A DNA stretch of 64,000 nucleotides, taken from positions 186,001 to 250,000 of the forward strand of contig JBDVXK010000024.1 in assembly GCA_039964455.1 (NCBI GenBank), written 5' to 3'. Within the stretch, counting starts at the first letter, position 1; each line of letters begins with the position of its first letter. The position numbers and the translations under genes were made by a program. This stretch comes from CALJFL01 sp039964455. Lineage in GTDB: Bacteria; Pseudomonadota; Gammaproteobacteria; Pseudomonadales; Halieaceae. The notes under the pieces were generated by a model that was given only the letters and a program-made list of their open reading frames with translations, ran no database searches and had not been told where the DNA came from. This document shows positions 16,287-24,637 of this stretch, one piece after another.

Positions 16287-17105
16287 CTACGCCGCTCCTC
16301 GACTAAAAAACTCACTTAACAAACTGGCTATCTGTTCACTCTGGCGCTCACAAACATAGGTTTTTTCACCACCGGCGAGATCAGCCCCCTCGCCTTTTAC
16401 CAAAATGGCCAGGCTGGGCGCCACCGCGGCAAATAGTGGGTCACTGTCTCCGGCAAAAACCAGCGCAGGGCAAGTGATTGCAGCCAGACAGGCCTCAAAA
16501 TCATGCTGGGTAACCGCCAAATAGGATGCGCCATAGGCATCGCCGCAATGCAGCGCTGAGAGTACCTCTCGTTGCACCAGAGACAAAGGCGCATCGTCGT
16601 CCTTACCCTTTATTCGTTGCCACATTTGCTGCAGGTGGGAACCATCCGCTACCGGCTGCAGGGACTGCGCCTGCCCGGGTAACGCAATCTTCTGCGCGTC
16701 GGTTAGCAGTGTAGGGCCTGACATCGCCAGCGAACACACCAGATCAGGATTGCTGGCAGCTATTTCGGCGGCGATAGCAGCGCCCGTATGATGGCCAAAC
16801 AAATGACAGCGCTGAATTCCCAGGGCAGCCAGAAATTCTGTCATTGCGCCTGCATATGCGGGAATACTTTCATCCTGATCCGCCAATGCATCACTACCAC
16901 CAAAGCCCGGGGTATCAGGTGCTAACACGTAAAACTGACCCGCGAGCGCATTCATCAGGGTTTCATACATTACCGAATGGCTGGGACTTTGATGCAGAAA
17001 AACCAATACCGGCGCACCTGCCTCCCCTGCTACGCGATAGTGCAGTTGGCCATTGGCAACATCCGCGTAGGCTCGACGCACCGTGCTAGCCATCGGCTCC
17101 ATCAT
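16287..17105 (-). CDS. Alpha/beta hydrolase with His at the nucleophile position
   Basis: 272 residues; internal ATGs at 17102 and 17093 are alternative starts, the last with a better placed GGAGG. Fold motifs: VLVFLHQSP (oxyanion), DTPGFGGSD, and the nucleophile elbow, which reads FGHHTGAA (103-110): His106 replaces the Ser/Cys/Asp of GxSxG. An acid is likely in FAGDSDPLF. The operon position matches that of N-formylmaleamate deformylase (NicD) in nicotinate clusters, but NicD uses serine, so the chemistry here may differ (dehydratase, C-C or C-N lyase, or a histidine-mediated reaction). Overlaps the ALDH gene by 20 bases, indicating coupling. Confidence 0.8.
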   Translation of the reverse strand: MMEPMASTVRRAYADVANGQLHYRVAGEAGAPVLVFLHQSPSHSVMYETLMNALAGQFYVLAPDTPGFGGSDALADQDESIPAYAGAMTEFLAALGIQRCHLFGHHTGAAIAAEIAASNPDLVCSLAMSGPTLLTDAQKIALPGQAQSLQPVADGSHLQQMWQRIKGKDDDAPLSLVQREVLSALHCGDAYGASYLAVTQHDFEACLAAITCPALVFAGDSDPLFAAVAPSLAILVKGEGADLAGGEKTYVCERQSEQIASLLSEFFSRGAA

Positions 17106-18537
17106 CCTCCAGAGAAACGCTCACCCACTTCAACTCGGTAAATTCCTCGGTGCTGTATTTGCCGCCACTGCGTCCTATGCCAGACATCTTATAACCACCT
17201 ATTGGCGCCATGGCATTACTCTGGAATGCGTGCATACCAATGTGAACCGACCCCGCCTTGATGCCACGGGCAGCTCGAAACCCCCACTGTACATTGTGGG
17301 TAAGTACAGCCGCTGACAGGCCGTACTGACTATCGTTCGCTATGGCTATGGCTTCTTCAAGCCCCTCTGCCGCAACTACCGACACCACCGGGCCAAAACT
17401 CTCCTCACACCAGGCGGTGCTATCGCGTGCGGGCTCGAGCAATACGGTGGGCTCAACGACCAGGCCATCGGCATTGCCACCAGTCAGGAGCTCAGCACCT
17501 CCGGCGACCGCATCACGCACGTGAGACAATACCTTGTCCACCGCCGTCTGGTTAATCAGTGGTCCAAACTGGCTATTTTCATCCCGCAGTTCGCCGTAAA
17601 CAATAGCCTCGGATGCGGCTTTTAGCGCAGTCACAAAGGGCTGGTAGATCGCACGATCAACAACCACCCTGGAGTTCGCCATACAAATCTGGCCGGCATG
17701 ATTGAAAATGCCCTGCGCAGCAATCGCAGCCGCCTTAACCGGGTCAGCGTCGCGCAGTACCAGCAACGCACTCTTACCACCCAGTTCCAGCTGGCAGCGA
17801 CGCATATGCTGCACGGACTCGGCGCCCACAAGGCGTCCGGTGGCACTGGAACCGGTCAGCGCTATGCAATCCACAGTGGGGTTTGCCGACAATGCAGCAC
17901 CACACTGCGCGCCCATGCCAGTGATCACACTGATACAGGCCGGCGGCAACCCAGCATCCAACATCAATTGGCCGAAAGCTAAGGCGGTAAGCGGTGTTTC
18001 CTCCGAGGGCTTGATAACAATTGCGTTACCTGCAGCCAGCGGAAAAGCCGACATCTTGGTTAGCAAAGCAAGTGGCGCGTTGTAGGGTGATATCACCGCC
18101 ACAACGCCCAGCGGCTCGCGGAATACCATGGATATGCGCTCGGGGTTGTCGTTAGGAAAGGTGTCGCCATACAAGCGCCGGGACTCACCCGCTGCTGTTC
18201 GCAGCAGGTCTGCAGAGTAGCCAATTTCGCCGCGCGCCTTAACGATCGTGCAGCCGCCCTCATCGATGAGGTTGTCGAGAAAGCGCGACTCACCTTCAGC
18301 TTCTATAATTTCTGCGGCGCGCAACAGAATGCGCTCGCGCTCACCAGGCGCCAAAGCTGCCCAAAGCTCAAAACCCTCACGCGCCTGCTCTACCGCAGCA
18401 TTGGCGTCCTCCGCACTGGCTAGCGCTACAGTGGCAATAACTCTGCCATCGGCTGGCGCAATCACAGGGAAAGACTCACCGCTTTTGGCGAGAGCAAACA
18501 CACCGCCAATTATCATTTGCTTAACTTCAGCTGTCAT
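17086..18537 (-). CDS. NAD(P)-dependent aldehyde dehydrogenase
   Basis: 483 residues, full length for the ALDH superfamily. Catalytic residues seen: Asn153 in SPYNAP, Glu251 in LELGGK and Cys285 in HAGQICMA; the cofactor lysine is in IKPSEETP (about 176). It resembles the benzaldehyde/vanillin/salicylaldehyde dehydrogenase group. It oxidises an aldehyde to a carboxylic acid in the cytoplasm. In this operon the aldehyde could be a formyl group from a cleaved tetrapyrrole or from phytol; neither is shown. It lies 24 bases after the flavoprotein gene. Confidence 0.9.
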   Translation of the reverse strand: MTAEVKQMIIGGVFALAKSGESFPVIAPADGRVIATVALASAEDANAAVEQAREGFELWAALAPGERERILLRAAEIIEAEGESRFLDNLIDEGGCTIVKARGEIGYSADLLRTAAGESRRLYGDTFPNDNPERISMVFREPLGVVAVISPYNAPLALLTKMSAFPLAAGNAIVIKPSEETPLTALAFGQLMLDAGLPPACISVITGMGAQCGAALSANPTVDCIALTGSSATGRLVGAESVQHMRRCQLELGGKSALLVLRDADPVKAAAIAAQGIFNHAGQICMANSRVVVDRAIYQPFVTALKAASEAIVYGELRDENSQFGPLINQTAVDKVLSHVRDAVAGGAELLTGGNADGLVVEPTVLLEPARDSTAWCEESFGPVVSVVAAEGLEEAIAIANDSQYGLSAAVLTHNVQWGFRAARGIKAGSVHIGMHAFQSNAMAPIGGYKMSGIGRSGGKYSTEEFTELKWVSVSLEDDGADG

Positions 18538-18561
18538 TGCAAGGCTCGCAGTTGCTCTGAA

Positions 18562-19839
18562 TCAAGAAGCTTTGCGAGTACCAAACTGCGCTTGCTCCTC
18601 ACCTTCGATTTCCATCTGTGCTGCCATCAAGCGACCGCGCTCTGCGGGGAATGCCTGCACCAGGCCCATGCACAGATCCCGCATGGTTCTGGCCGGCACG
18701 CCGTGATTTCCTGTACCGCCTGTTCCACAGGCCTTAATCGACAACGCGCCCAGATTGAAGGCTGCTTCGGCCACGGTCCCTTTGCACAGACGCCAACGTT
18801 TAACCACTTCATGCTTGCTCAGCACTGGCGACTCGCTGGACTCGAGTTCCACTTGTCGACGCAGCCAGACAGATGCCGTCTCCAACTCTACCAACATATG
18901 CCCTATCAGTTCCTGTTGATAGGGTGCTGTACCCAACGGTTTGCCGGTGTCGGCAAAAGTTTTGCTACGTAACTGATCAATGGTGTATTGATACAAGGTA
19001 TATGCTGCACCCAGATAGCAGGCAATACCCGCAACCTGGTTGCCAACAAAGCTGCCACGACTCATGGTCATGCAACGTGTAAATGCTGCGGGAATGGCCA
19101 GGCCATCAGCTTCAGCGACAAACACATCCTTGAGAATAATGCCGTGAGTTGCTGTACCACGCATCCCTATCGCATCCCAATGCTCGCGCTCGCTGACACC
19201 ATCGGCATCGCGCTCGACAAAAAAGGTACACAGGCCCTCAGCGGTATCAAACCCCTCCAGGGTGGCGGTAACAAGATAACGATCCGCAACCCCGGTGGCG
19301 CATCCAAACGACTTGACCCCGTTAAGCAGGTATCCGCCCTCTACCAGGCGCGCTGTTGTGCTGATTGTGATCGCGGCCTTTTCAGACTTGACTGACTCGC
19401 TGGCAAAATTAGCCAGCCATTTTCCTTCGCTGCCCATGGTTTGCAAAATTTTGGTAGCAAAGTTTTGCACCTGCAGTTTCTCGCTATCCTTGAAGAGGCC
19501 AGCGTCCAATGCTTCCAGTGCCAGTAGTCCGCGAGAGGCGGAACTACAGTGGAAGAAGAATGTGAGCGCTGTAGAGGGACACGCAGACCCAATGGCGAAG
19601 GTCGCGGCGCATAAGTCGCGCAGGCCGCCACCCATACCCCCAAACGCCTCGGGAACAACCAGGCCCAGCAAGCCCGCTTCACTCAGTGTTTTGATATGCG
19701 GCACATGAAATTCGCCGCGGGCATCAACCTCGCTGGCCATCTCCCGCAATTTGGGTAACACCGATTCGACGCGCTCTGCTCGCTGGCGCTCTGCCGGCGA
19801 CATATCCTCGATCAAATACTGTCCGGTCAGCTTTTCCAT
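18562..19839 (-). CDS. Acyl-CoA dehydrogenase-like flavoprotein (dehydrogenase or group D monooxygenase)
   Basis: 425 residues. Three-domain ACAD fold: an N-terminal helical part with LGLVVPEAFGGMGGGLRDL (about 53-72), a middle beta domain (GVKSFGCATGVADRYLV, WDAIGMRGTATHGIIL) and a C-terminal helical domain with the GTGGTGNHG loop. I do not see a clear catalytic glutamate in the usual ACAD spot, and FGCATGVADRYLV is like segments in group D two-component monooxygenases (DszC/HpaB relatives), so oxygenation with reduced flavin is an alternative to CoA-ester dehydrogenation. It lies 21 bases downstream of the RCCR-like gene and before ALDH in the same operon. Confidence 0.8.
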   Translation of the reverse strand: MEKLTGQYLIEDMSPAERQRAERVESVLPKLREMASEVDARGEFHVPHIKTLSEAGLLGLVVPEAFGGMGGGLRDLCAATFAIGSACPSTALTFFFHCSSASRGLLALEALDAGLFKDSEKLQVQNFATKILQTMGSEGKWLANFASESVKSEKAAITISTTARLVEGGYLLNGVKSFGCATGVADRYLVTATLEGFDTAEGLCTFFVERDADGVSEREHWDAIGMRGTATHGIILKDVFVAEADGLAIPAAFTRCMTMSRGSFVGNQVAGIACYLGAAYTLYQYTIDQLRSKTFADTGKPLGTAPYQQELIGHMLVELETASVWLRRQVELESSESPVLSKHEVVKRWRLCKGTVAEAAFNLGALSIKACGTGGTGNHGVPARTMRDLCMGLVQAFPAERGRLMAAQMEIEGEEQAQFGTRKAS

Positions 19840-19860
19840 GTGACTTTCCTCTAAAAAATT

Positions 19861-20616
19861 CTACTCGTCTTCGCCAATGAGCAAACCGCGTTGAATAGCG
19901 ACGGCGTCTTCACCAATCATCGGTGTAATGCGCTGCCACACGGGGTCTACATCCATATCGAAGATAATTCGCTTGTTAGCCAGGTTGCGCGCTTGCAACT
20001 GCTGCGCATCAACACCACCTAATGCATCCTGGGAAATACCGCTATCAACCAGACCAAACCAATGCTGCTGGTAACGCTGGACAATATCCTCAATGGCCGA
20101 AAATGCCGGCTCCGATGCCCTGTTAGCCAACATCCAGGGTGACATGATGGCGTACTGCCGCGGTGAAAGATGTGCCTTGCTCAAGCCCTCGATTGCTGAA
20201 CCAAGCTCATAAGCCTCGTTGAGTGGAGCAAATGCTTCATCCATATATTGCAGATTGGCGCCCAGGTCCAGGCGTGGGATGAGGTCGAGGTGGAATGCGA
20301 AATGCTCGCCGGCTTTTACCGAGTCCAGCGTAAAGTGTGGCACGGCACTGCTGCCCGGCGTAAAGGCAAACAACATGTGCGAGTCCAACTGCATGGGCTC
20401 CACTGACAAAGAACAGGTAACCACTCGAAACAACGGATCGCCGGTAAACAGACGCACTGCGCCTACCGAGCCCTGCACCATAGGCAACTGGCTTTCCAGG
20501 GGCAGATAGGCACCGCCGTCATCGCCGGTCACCTCTGTTAGCCCAAACTGGCTCACCACTCGTTGCAGGGTATCTCCAAACAGCTTCCCCGGCAGGGAAA
20601 CAGGCGCATCACTCAT
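19861..20616 (-). CDS. Red chlorophyll catabolite reductase (RCCR)-like protein B (divergent)
   Basis: 251 residues with GGAGAG 7 bases before the ATG. It is the most divergent of the three RCCR-like proteins here, but keeps the core: AVPHFTLD (91-98), a strand leading to HLDLIPRLDL (109-118), NLQYMDE, and a C-terminal Asp-Pro segment (MDVDPVWQRITPMIG) where A and C have RDP-N-L...FG. The N-terminal third differs (AYLPLESQLPMVQGSVGAV). It may act on a different tetrapyrrole or a later intermediate than A and C. Second gene of the nine-gene operon, between a nitrilase and an ACAD-like flavoprotein, so it is the direct link between RCCR-like chemistry and the amide and ring-cleavage genes. Confidence 0.55.
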   Translation of the reverse strand: MSDAPVSLPGKLFGDTLQRVVSQFGLTEVTGDDGGAYLPLESQLPMVQGSVGAVRLFTGDPLFRVVTCSLSVEPMQLDSHMLFAFTPGSSAVPHFTLDSVKAGEHFAFHLDLIPRLDLGANLQYMDEAFAPLNEAYELGSAIEGLSKAHLSPRQYAIMSPWMLANRASEPAFSAIEDIVQRYQQHWFGLVDSGISQDALGGVDAQQLQARNLANKRIIFDMDVDPVWQRITPMIGEDAVAIQRGLLIGEDE

Positions 20617-20746
20617 AACACTCTCCGAACGTTTTTATAAAGGCGGGTCGCGTTAACAAGGAACACGTGATCACGCCACTATTGCTACGCAGTGTGACCG
20701 GCGGTGCAAGCCAGCACCTTGATAAATCTCAAAATCGGCGGGCTCG

Positions 20747-22444
20747 CTAAACCCGGGTAATGGCCGTTGAAACACGCCAGGGACGGTCGACCAGCAGGTC
20801 TGTGCGATGGGATACCACTTTGTTGGCAGCGTTAGCCGGCCTCAGGCGACAGGAGTAGACTCCCGGCCGTGAATCGCATTGCTGCCACTCCGGCTGGCTG
20901 AGCAAGCCGTCAAAGGGTCGATCGTGCCATTCAGTCATCACGGTAAAATCGGTTTGCAAGGCGGTACTGAAGGCAGGACCAAAGGCTGAGGTATCAGGTG
21001 CAACCACCAGATTGATGCGATTCTCTGCCGACCGCTCAAGCAATCCCGTCGTTAACTCCCAGGACTCCAGCGGCGATAGCGGCAGCGCAGCCACCTCTAC
21101 ACCCTGCATCGCCAACAAGCGAAATGTTTCCGGGTAGATGCTGTCATCGGAGGTCAACACCGCGAGGCGACCAAAACCGGTGTCCAGCGACAGGAACTCG
21201 TCGGCTGGCTCACTGAAACCAAAACGCTCTGATCGATGAACCTGGGGCTGGGACAAAATCAGTCCGCTGGCGTCGATCGCCACAGCCGTATGCTGATAGC
21301 CGCCGTTCTGTGCTTGCTGTACCAAACTGGTGACGACTATGGCGCCACCGCAGCGGCCTGTTATAACGTCCAGCACCGACTGACCGAAATCCGCACGGGC
21401 CTGAAGATCATCCCCGCTGCCAGTGAACGGCGGCAGCACCACCAGAGCAGCGCCATTACTCACTGCTGCCTCCAACCTCTGCGCAAGCTCTCCAAGGTCG
21501 GTAGCATCGGCCAATTGCACGATTGCAGCCATCATCTCTTCTGCACCGCCCATCTCTGGCAAGGTTTGATTAGCGGGATCCTGAGAGATCGGCGCATAAA
21601 GCTCAGGTCTTCGAGAGCTATAAACATCCGTACCATCCGGGCGACGTTTGTCGTCAGCCGCACCAACCTGAATATCTGCGTAGATAAACTCTTCCTGGTC
21701 TCGCGAGGCCATGGCCAGCACAGTGCCATCCGGAGCAACCACCTGGCTTTCCCCTGCCCCGTCAAGAAAGGTGGGCGGGATTCCGGTGGCGGCGCTGATG
21801 GCCGGAACCATTTCCGCCGGCACCAATGGGCCAATCTTGTTGGCCGCTACTACAAACACCTTGTTTTCAGCGGCTCTCACCGGAATGTGCAGCGACGCTT
21901 CATCAGTGGCAAAGGAGTTCAGGCTATTGAGCATCACCTGGGCACCGTTGAGCGCAAGACACCGGGGTGTTTCATTGATCACGCCATCCATGCAGGCGTA
22001 TAAGCCCAGGCGACCAATGGCGGTATCCACAACCGGGCCCTCGGTGCTTGCCCGTTCCAGGTAATCATTCTCATGCCCTATATAAATCTGCTTGGTATTG
22101 TCCGCCAGAAGTTCGCCTTCGGGTGAATACAGCAGGCTGGAACCGGTGGCAGAGCCATCGTCACGCTGAACCGTGCAGTTGACCGCAACAAAGCAGTTAA
22201 GCTGCTGCGCTTTGGCGGCAATGGCGGCGAGAAACGGCCCGTCCAAACGCACCGAAACATCGAAGCAATGTTGTTTGTCGTCGTACCAGGACAGGTGATT
22301 ACAGAATTCTGGCAGTACTACCAGGTCAGGCTTACAGCTCGCGGCGGCATCAAGCATGCGAAGGCAGGTGGCGAGATTGGCGTCGACATCCGCGCCAATA
22401 TGAAACTGGGCGGCTGCCACCCTGACAGTAGACGGGTTGCTCAT
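20747..22444 (-). CDS. Tandem nitrilase-superfamily protein: active first domain, degenerate second domain
   Basis: 565 residues, about twice a normal CN hydrolase. Domain 1 (about 7-265) has the full triad: Glu46 in LPEFCNH, Lys118 in DNTKQIYIGHE and Cys151 in YACMDG. Domain 2 (about 303-560) repeats the fold, but the triad is gone: Pro339 in VLPPF replaces Glu, the lysine segment reads QVHRSERFGF (about 401-410), and Ser432 in VLTSDDS replaces Cys. Domain 1 probably hydrolyses an amide or nitrile; domain 2 may serve as a built-in dimer partner. Paralogue of the partial gene at 1-417. First gene of the operon that runs down to 12372 and divergent from 22564; a palindromic motif copy lies between. 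Confidence 0.85.
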   Translation of the reverse strand: MSNPSTVRVAAAQFHIGADVDANLATCLRMLDAAASCKPDLVVLPEFCNHLSWYDDKQHCFDVSVRLDGPFLAAIAAKAQQLNCFVAVNCTVQRDDGSATGSSLLYSPEGELLADNTKQIYIGHENDYLERASTEGPVVDTAIGRLGLYACMDGVINETPRCLALNGAQVMLNSLNSFATDEASLHIPVRAAENKVFVVAANKIGPLVPAEMVPAISAATGIPPTFLDGAGESQVVAPDGTVLAMASRDQEEFIYADIQVGAADDKRRPDGTDVYSSRRPELYAPISQDPANQTLPEMGGAEEMMAAIVQLADATDLGELAQRLEAAVSNGAALVVLPPFTGSGDDLQARADFGQSVLDVITGRCGGAIVVTSLVQQAQNGGYQHTAVAIDASGLILSQPQVHRSERFGFSEPADEFLSLDTGFGRLAVLTSDDSIYPETFRLLAMQGVEVAALPLSPLESWELTTGLLERSAENRINLVVAPDTSAFGPAFSTALQTDFTVMTEWHDRPFDGLLSQPEWQQCDSRPGVYSCRLRPANAANKVVSHRTDLLVDRPWRVSTAITRV

Positions 22445-22519
22445 GGGAAATCACTTATCGCTGTGAAACAGGCATGGCGCCAGTTATCGGCGCCACGGGG
22501 TTTCGAGTTCATTTGATAT

Positions 22520-22543
22520 AATATAATATCAATATATCTTTTG
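22520..22543. promoter_or_regulatory. Copy of the palindromic operator-like motif (site 4) in an AT-rich divergent promoter region
   Basis: Lies between the nitrilase gene (start 22444, minus) and the membrane protein gene (start 22564, plus). The right half TATATC-TTTTG matches the motif; overall about 16 of 21 constrained positions. Immediately upstream, TTGATAT-N6-ATATCAA (22513-22532) is a second inverted repeat, and two TATAAT hexamers occur in the same stretch. Confidence 0.45.
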
Positions 22544-22563
22544 AGTTCAATACAGCCCTACGC

Positions 22564-23229
22564 ATGAATGAATACCTGTTACTGAAATTCGCGCATCTGC
22601 TGGCGTTCGTTTATTGGTTGGGCGGCGATCTGGGCACGTTTCTGGCCAGCCGCTATGTCATAAAAGATGAGCTATCGACAGAATCGCGGCACATTGCGCT
22701 GAAGATAATGCTGGCCTGCGATATGGGGCCGAAGTTGGCGATGCCACTGATCTTTCCGCTGGGAATGCAGATCGCATTTTCAGCCGGCCTTGTCGCAGCG
22801 CCTTTGTCCGTGGTGATCGCCATGTGGCTAATCGCCGCCTACTGGTTTTCCGTTGTTCTGATCCTCTACCTTAATGAGAGCAAGGCCTTCACGGCCCGGC
22901 TTTCACAACTGGATTTTTACTTCCGATTGGTGGTCGTTGTGGGGTTGCTGGGCTATGCCGGGAGCCACCTTATGGACGACGCGACAAGCGTGCCTGCGTG
23001 GCTGAGCTGGAAAATACTGGTGTTTGCTGCACTTGTAGGCTGCGGCATCCTGATTCGTATCAACCTCAAGCCTTTCGTGCCTACTTTCACACGCATGATG
23101 ACGGAGGGCGCCAGTGAAGAAAGCAATACAGCCATGCGTCAGTCAATCCAGCGCTGCCGACCTTTGGTCTGGTGTATTTGGGGCGGCCTTTTCCTAAATG
23201 CCGCAATCGGCCTACACCTGATCAACTGA
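22564..23229 (+). CDS. Polytopic membrane protein, CopD/HemJ-like (weak)
   Basis: 221 residues with four to five hydrophobic segments. The first helix carries a histidine in KFAHLLAFVYWLGGDLG (8-24), the arrangement found in CopD-like and HemJ-like four-helix membrane proteins, where His residues bind heme or copper. Further segments: AMWLIAAYWFSVVLILYL and LVVVVGLLGYAGSHLM, with His in the latter. The assignment is weak. If it binds heme it could pass electrons or sense tetrapyrroles at the inner membrane. First gene of a plus-strand pair with the MFS gene at 23301. Confidence 0.65.
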   Translation: MNEYLLLKFAHLLAFVYWLGGDLGTFLASRYVIKDELSTESRHIALKIMLACDMGPKLAMPLIFPLGMQIAFSAGLVAAPLSVVIAMWLIAAYWFSVVLILYLNESKAFTARLSQLDFYFRLVVVVGLLGYAGSHLMDDATSVPAWLSWKILVFAALVGCGILIRINLKPFVPTFTRMMTEGASEESNTAMRQSIQRCRPLVWCIWGGLFLNAAIGLHLIN

Positions 23230-23300
23230 TCGGTACGGGAAACTATGATCCGGCACAGCACCAGCCTCGTAACCAACATAATCAATAACAGGACAAAACC

Positions 23301-24626
23301 ATGACAAACCAGGCCGCCTCTGCCGCTCCCTACGGTCGTTTTATCGGGATTGATCTCAATGAGGGTATACGCACCAGCCACATGCTGGCGTTCTACCTGT
23401 CCTGCTATGCCGCGATTATGCTCGCCACATTTGTGCCACAAACACAGCCCTTCCTGCTCAACGAGGTGTTAAAAGTTGACCCCTCCACGCAGGGTGTCAT
23501 CAGCGGCAACCTCAACTTTTGGGGCGAAATTGTCATCATCCTTACGGTGGGCATCTGGGGTTCACTATCAGACACCCTGGGCAGACGCTGGGTAACGACA
23601 CTGGGCTTCATTCTTATTGCCGGTGGCATCATGCTCTATGGCATGGTGCGCGACCTGAACAGCCTGTTGTTTGCCAGAGTGATTTACTCCGCGGGCATAG
23701 CCGCGGTCAGCACCATGTTGATTACGCTCATGGCGGATTACGCCACCGACAGCAGCCGCGGCAAGGCCACAGGACTTCTGGGCGTAATGAACGGCCTGGG
23801 TGCGATGACTGCAGCGCTGTTCTTGTTGCGCCTGCCAGCCATCTACCAGGGTCAGGGCATGGATGCCGAAGCTGCGGCCTACGCCACCTATGGCACTATG
23901 GCTATCGTTACCACGGCGATTGGTGTCGCCATGTTTTTCGGCCTGAAAAAAGGTAGGCCGCATCACCACGAAGACAGCCCGCCGCTGATGCAGCAGTTCA
24001 AGGAGGGCGTTGCCGAGGCTCGCCGACCTGTTATTGCCCTGGCTTATGCGGCTTCGTTTGTCGCACGCGGCAACCTTGCCGTAGTCGGCACCTTCTTTAC
24101 CCTCTGGGCTTCTATTTATGGAACAAGTGAATTGGGCATGACGTCGGCTGAGGCTATAAAAAAAGGTGGCGGCATTCTCGCCATCTCCTATGCAGCCTCA
24201 CTGTTCAGCGCACCTATATTCGGCATTCTCTCCGACAAGTTGGCGCGGATTACAGCCATGGCCATCACCCTGGCCATCGGTGCCGTGGGCTACGGCAGCA
24301 CCTACTTCGTGACAGATCCCTTTGGTTTGCCCGCCATTGCCAGCCTGATCCTGATCGGCATGGCCGAAGTCGGCTGCATCATTACCAGTGGCGTACTGAT
24401 CGCCGAGCAGGCACCCAGGCGCTTGCGCGGCTCTATAGTGGGCATATTCACCCTGTCGGGGGCAGTTGGAATATTGATCGCCAGCGTTGCCGGGGGCTAC
24501 TTGTTCGACCATTGGCTGAACACCGGACCCTTCGTGTTCTTTGGCATGATCTCGGCACTGGTGTGCATGTGGGCGTTGTTTCTGCGCGGCAAGGACGCGG
24601 GCCAGATTACCGCTTCAGAGGCATAG
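23301..24626 (+). CDS. MFS transporter (paralogue of 3076-4365)
   Basis: 441 residues and 12 predicted helices. It shares with the MFS protein at 3076 the pre-helix motif GIDLNEGI, the loop SDTLGRRWV, DSSRGKATGL after helix 4-5, and a RGNLAV segment (RGDLAV in the paralogue). Probable inner-membrane carrier for a pathway compound. It follows the membrane protein gene by 71 bases and converges on the second NYC1/NOL-like SDR gene, 11 bases away. Confidence 0.87.
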   Translation: MTNQAASAAPYGRFIGIDLNEGIRTSHMLAFYLSCYAAIMLATFVPQTQPFLLNEVLKVDPSTQGVISGNLNFWGEIVIILTVGIWGSLSDTLGRRWVTTLGFILIAGGIMLYGMVRDLNSLLFARVIYSAGIAAVSTMLITLMADYATDSSRGKATGLLGVMNGLGAMTAALFLLRLPAIYQGQGMDAEAAAYATYGTMAIVTTAIGVAMFFGLKKGRPHHHEDSPPLMQQFKEGVAEARRPVIALAYAASFVARGNLAVVGTFFTLWASIYGTSELGMTSAEAIKKGGGILAISYAASLFSAPIFGILSDKLARITAMAITLAIGAVGYGSTYFVTDPFGLPAIASLILIGMAEVGCIITSGVLIAEQAPRRLRGSIVGIFTLSGAVGILIASVAGGYLFDHWLNTGPFVFFGMISALVCMWALFLRGKDAGQITASEA

Positions 24627-24637
24627 CCCGACGCTCA

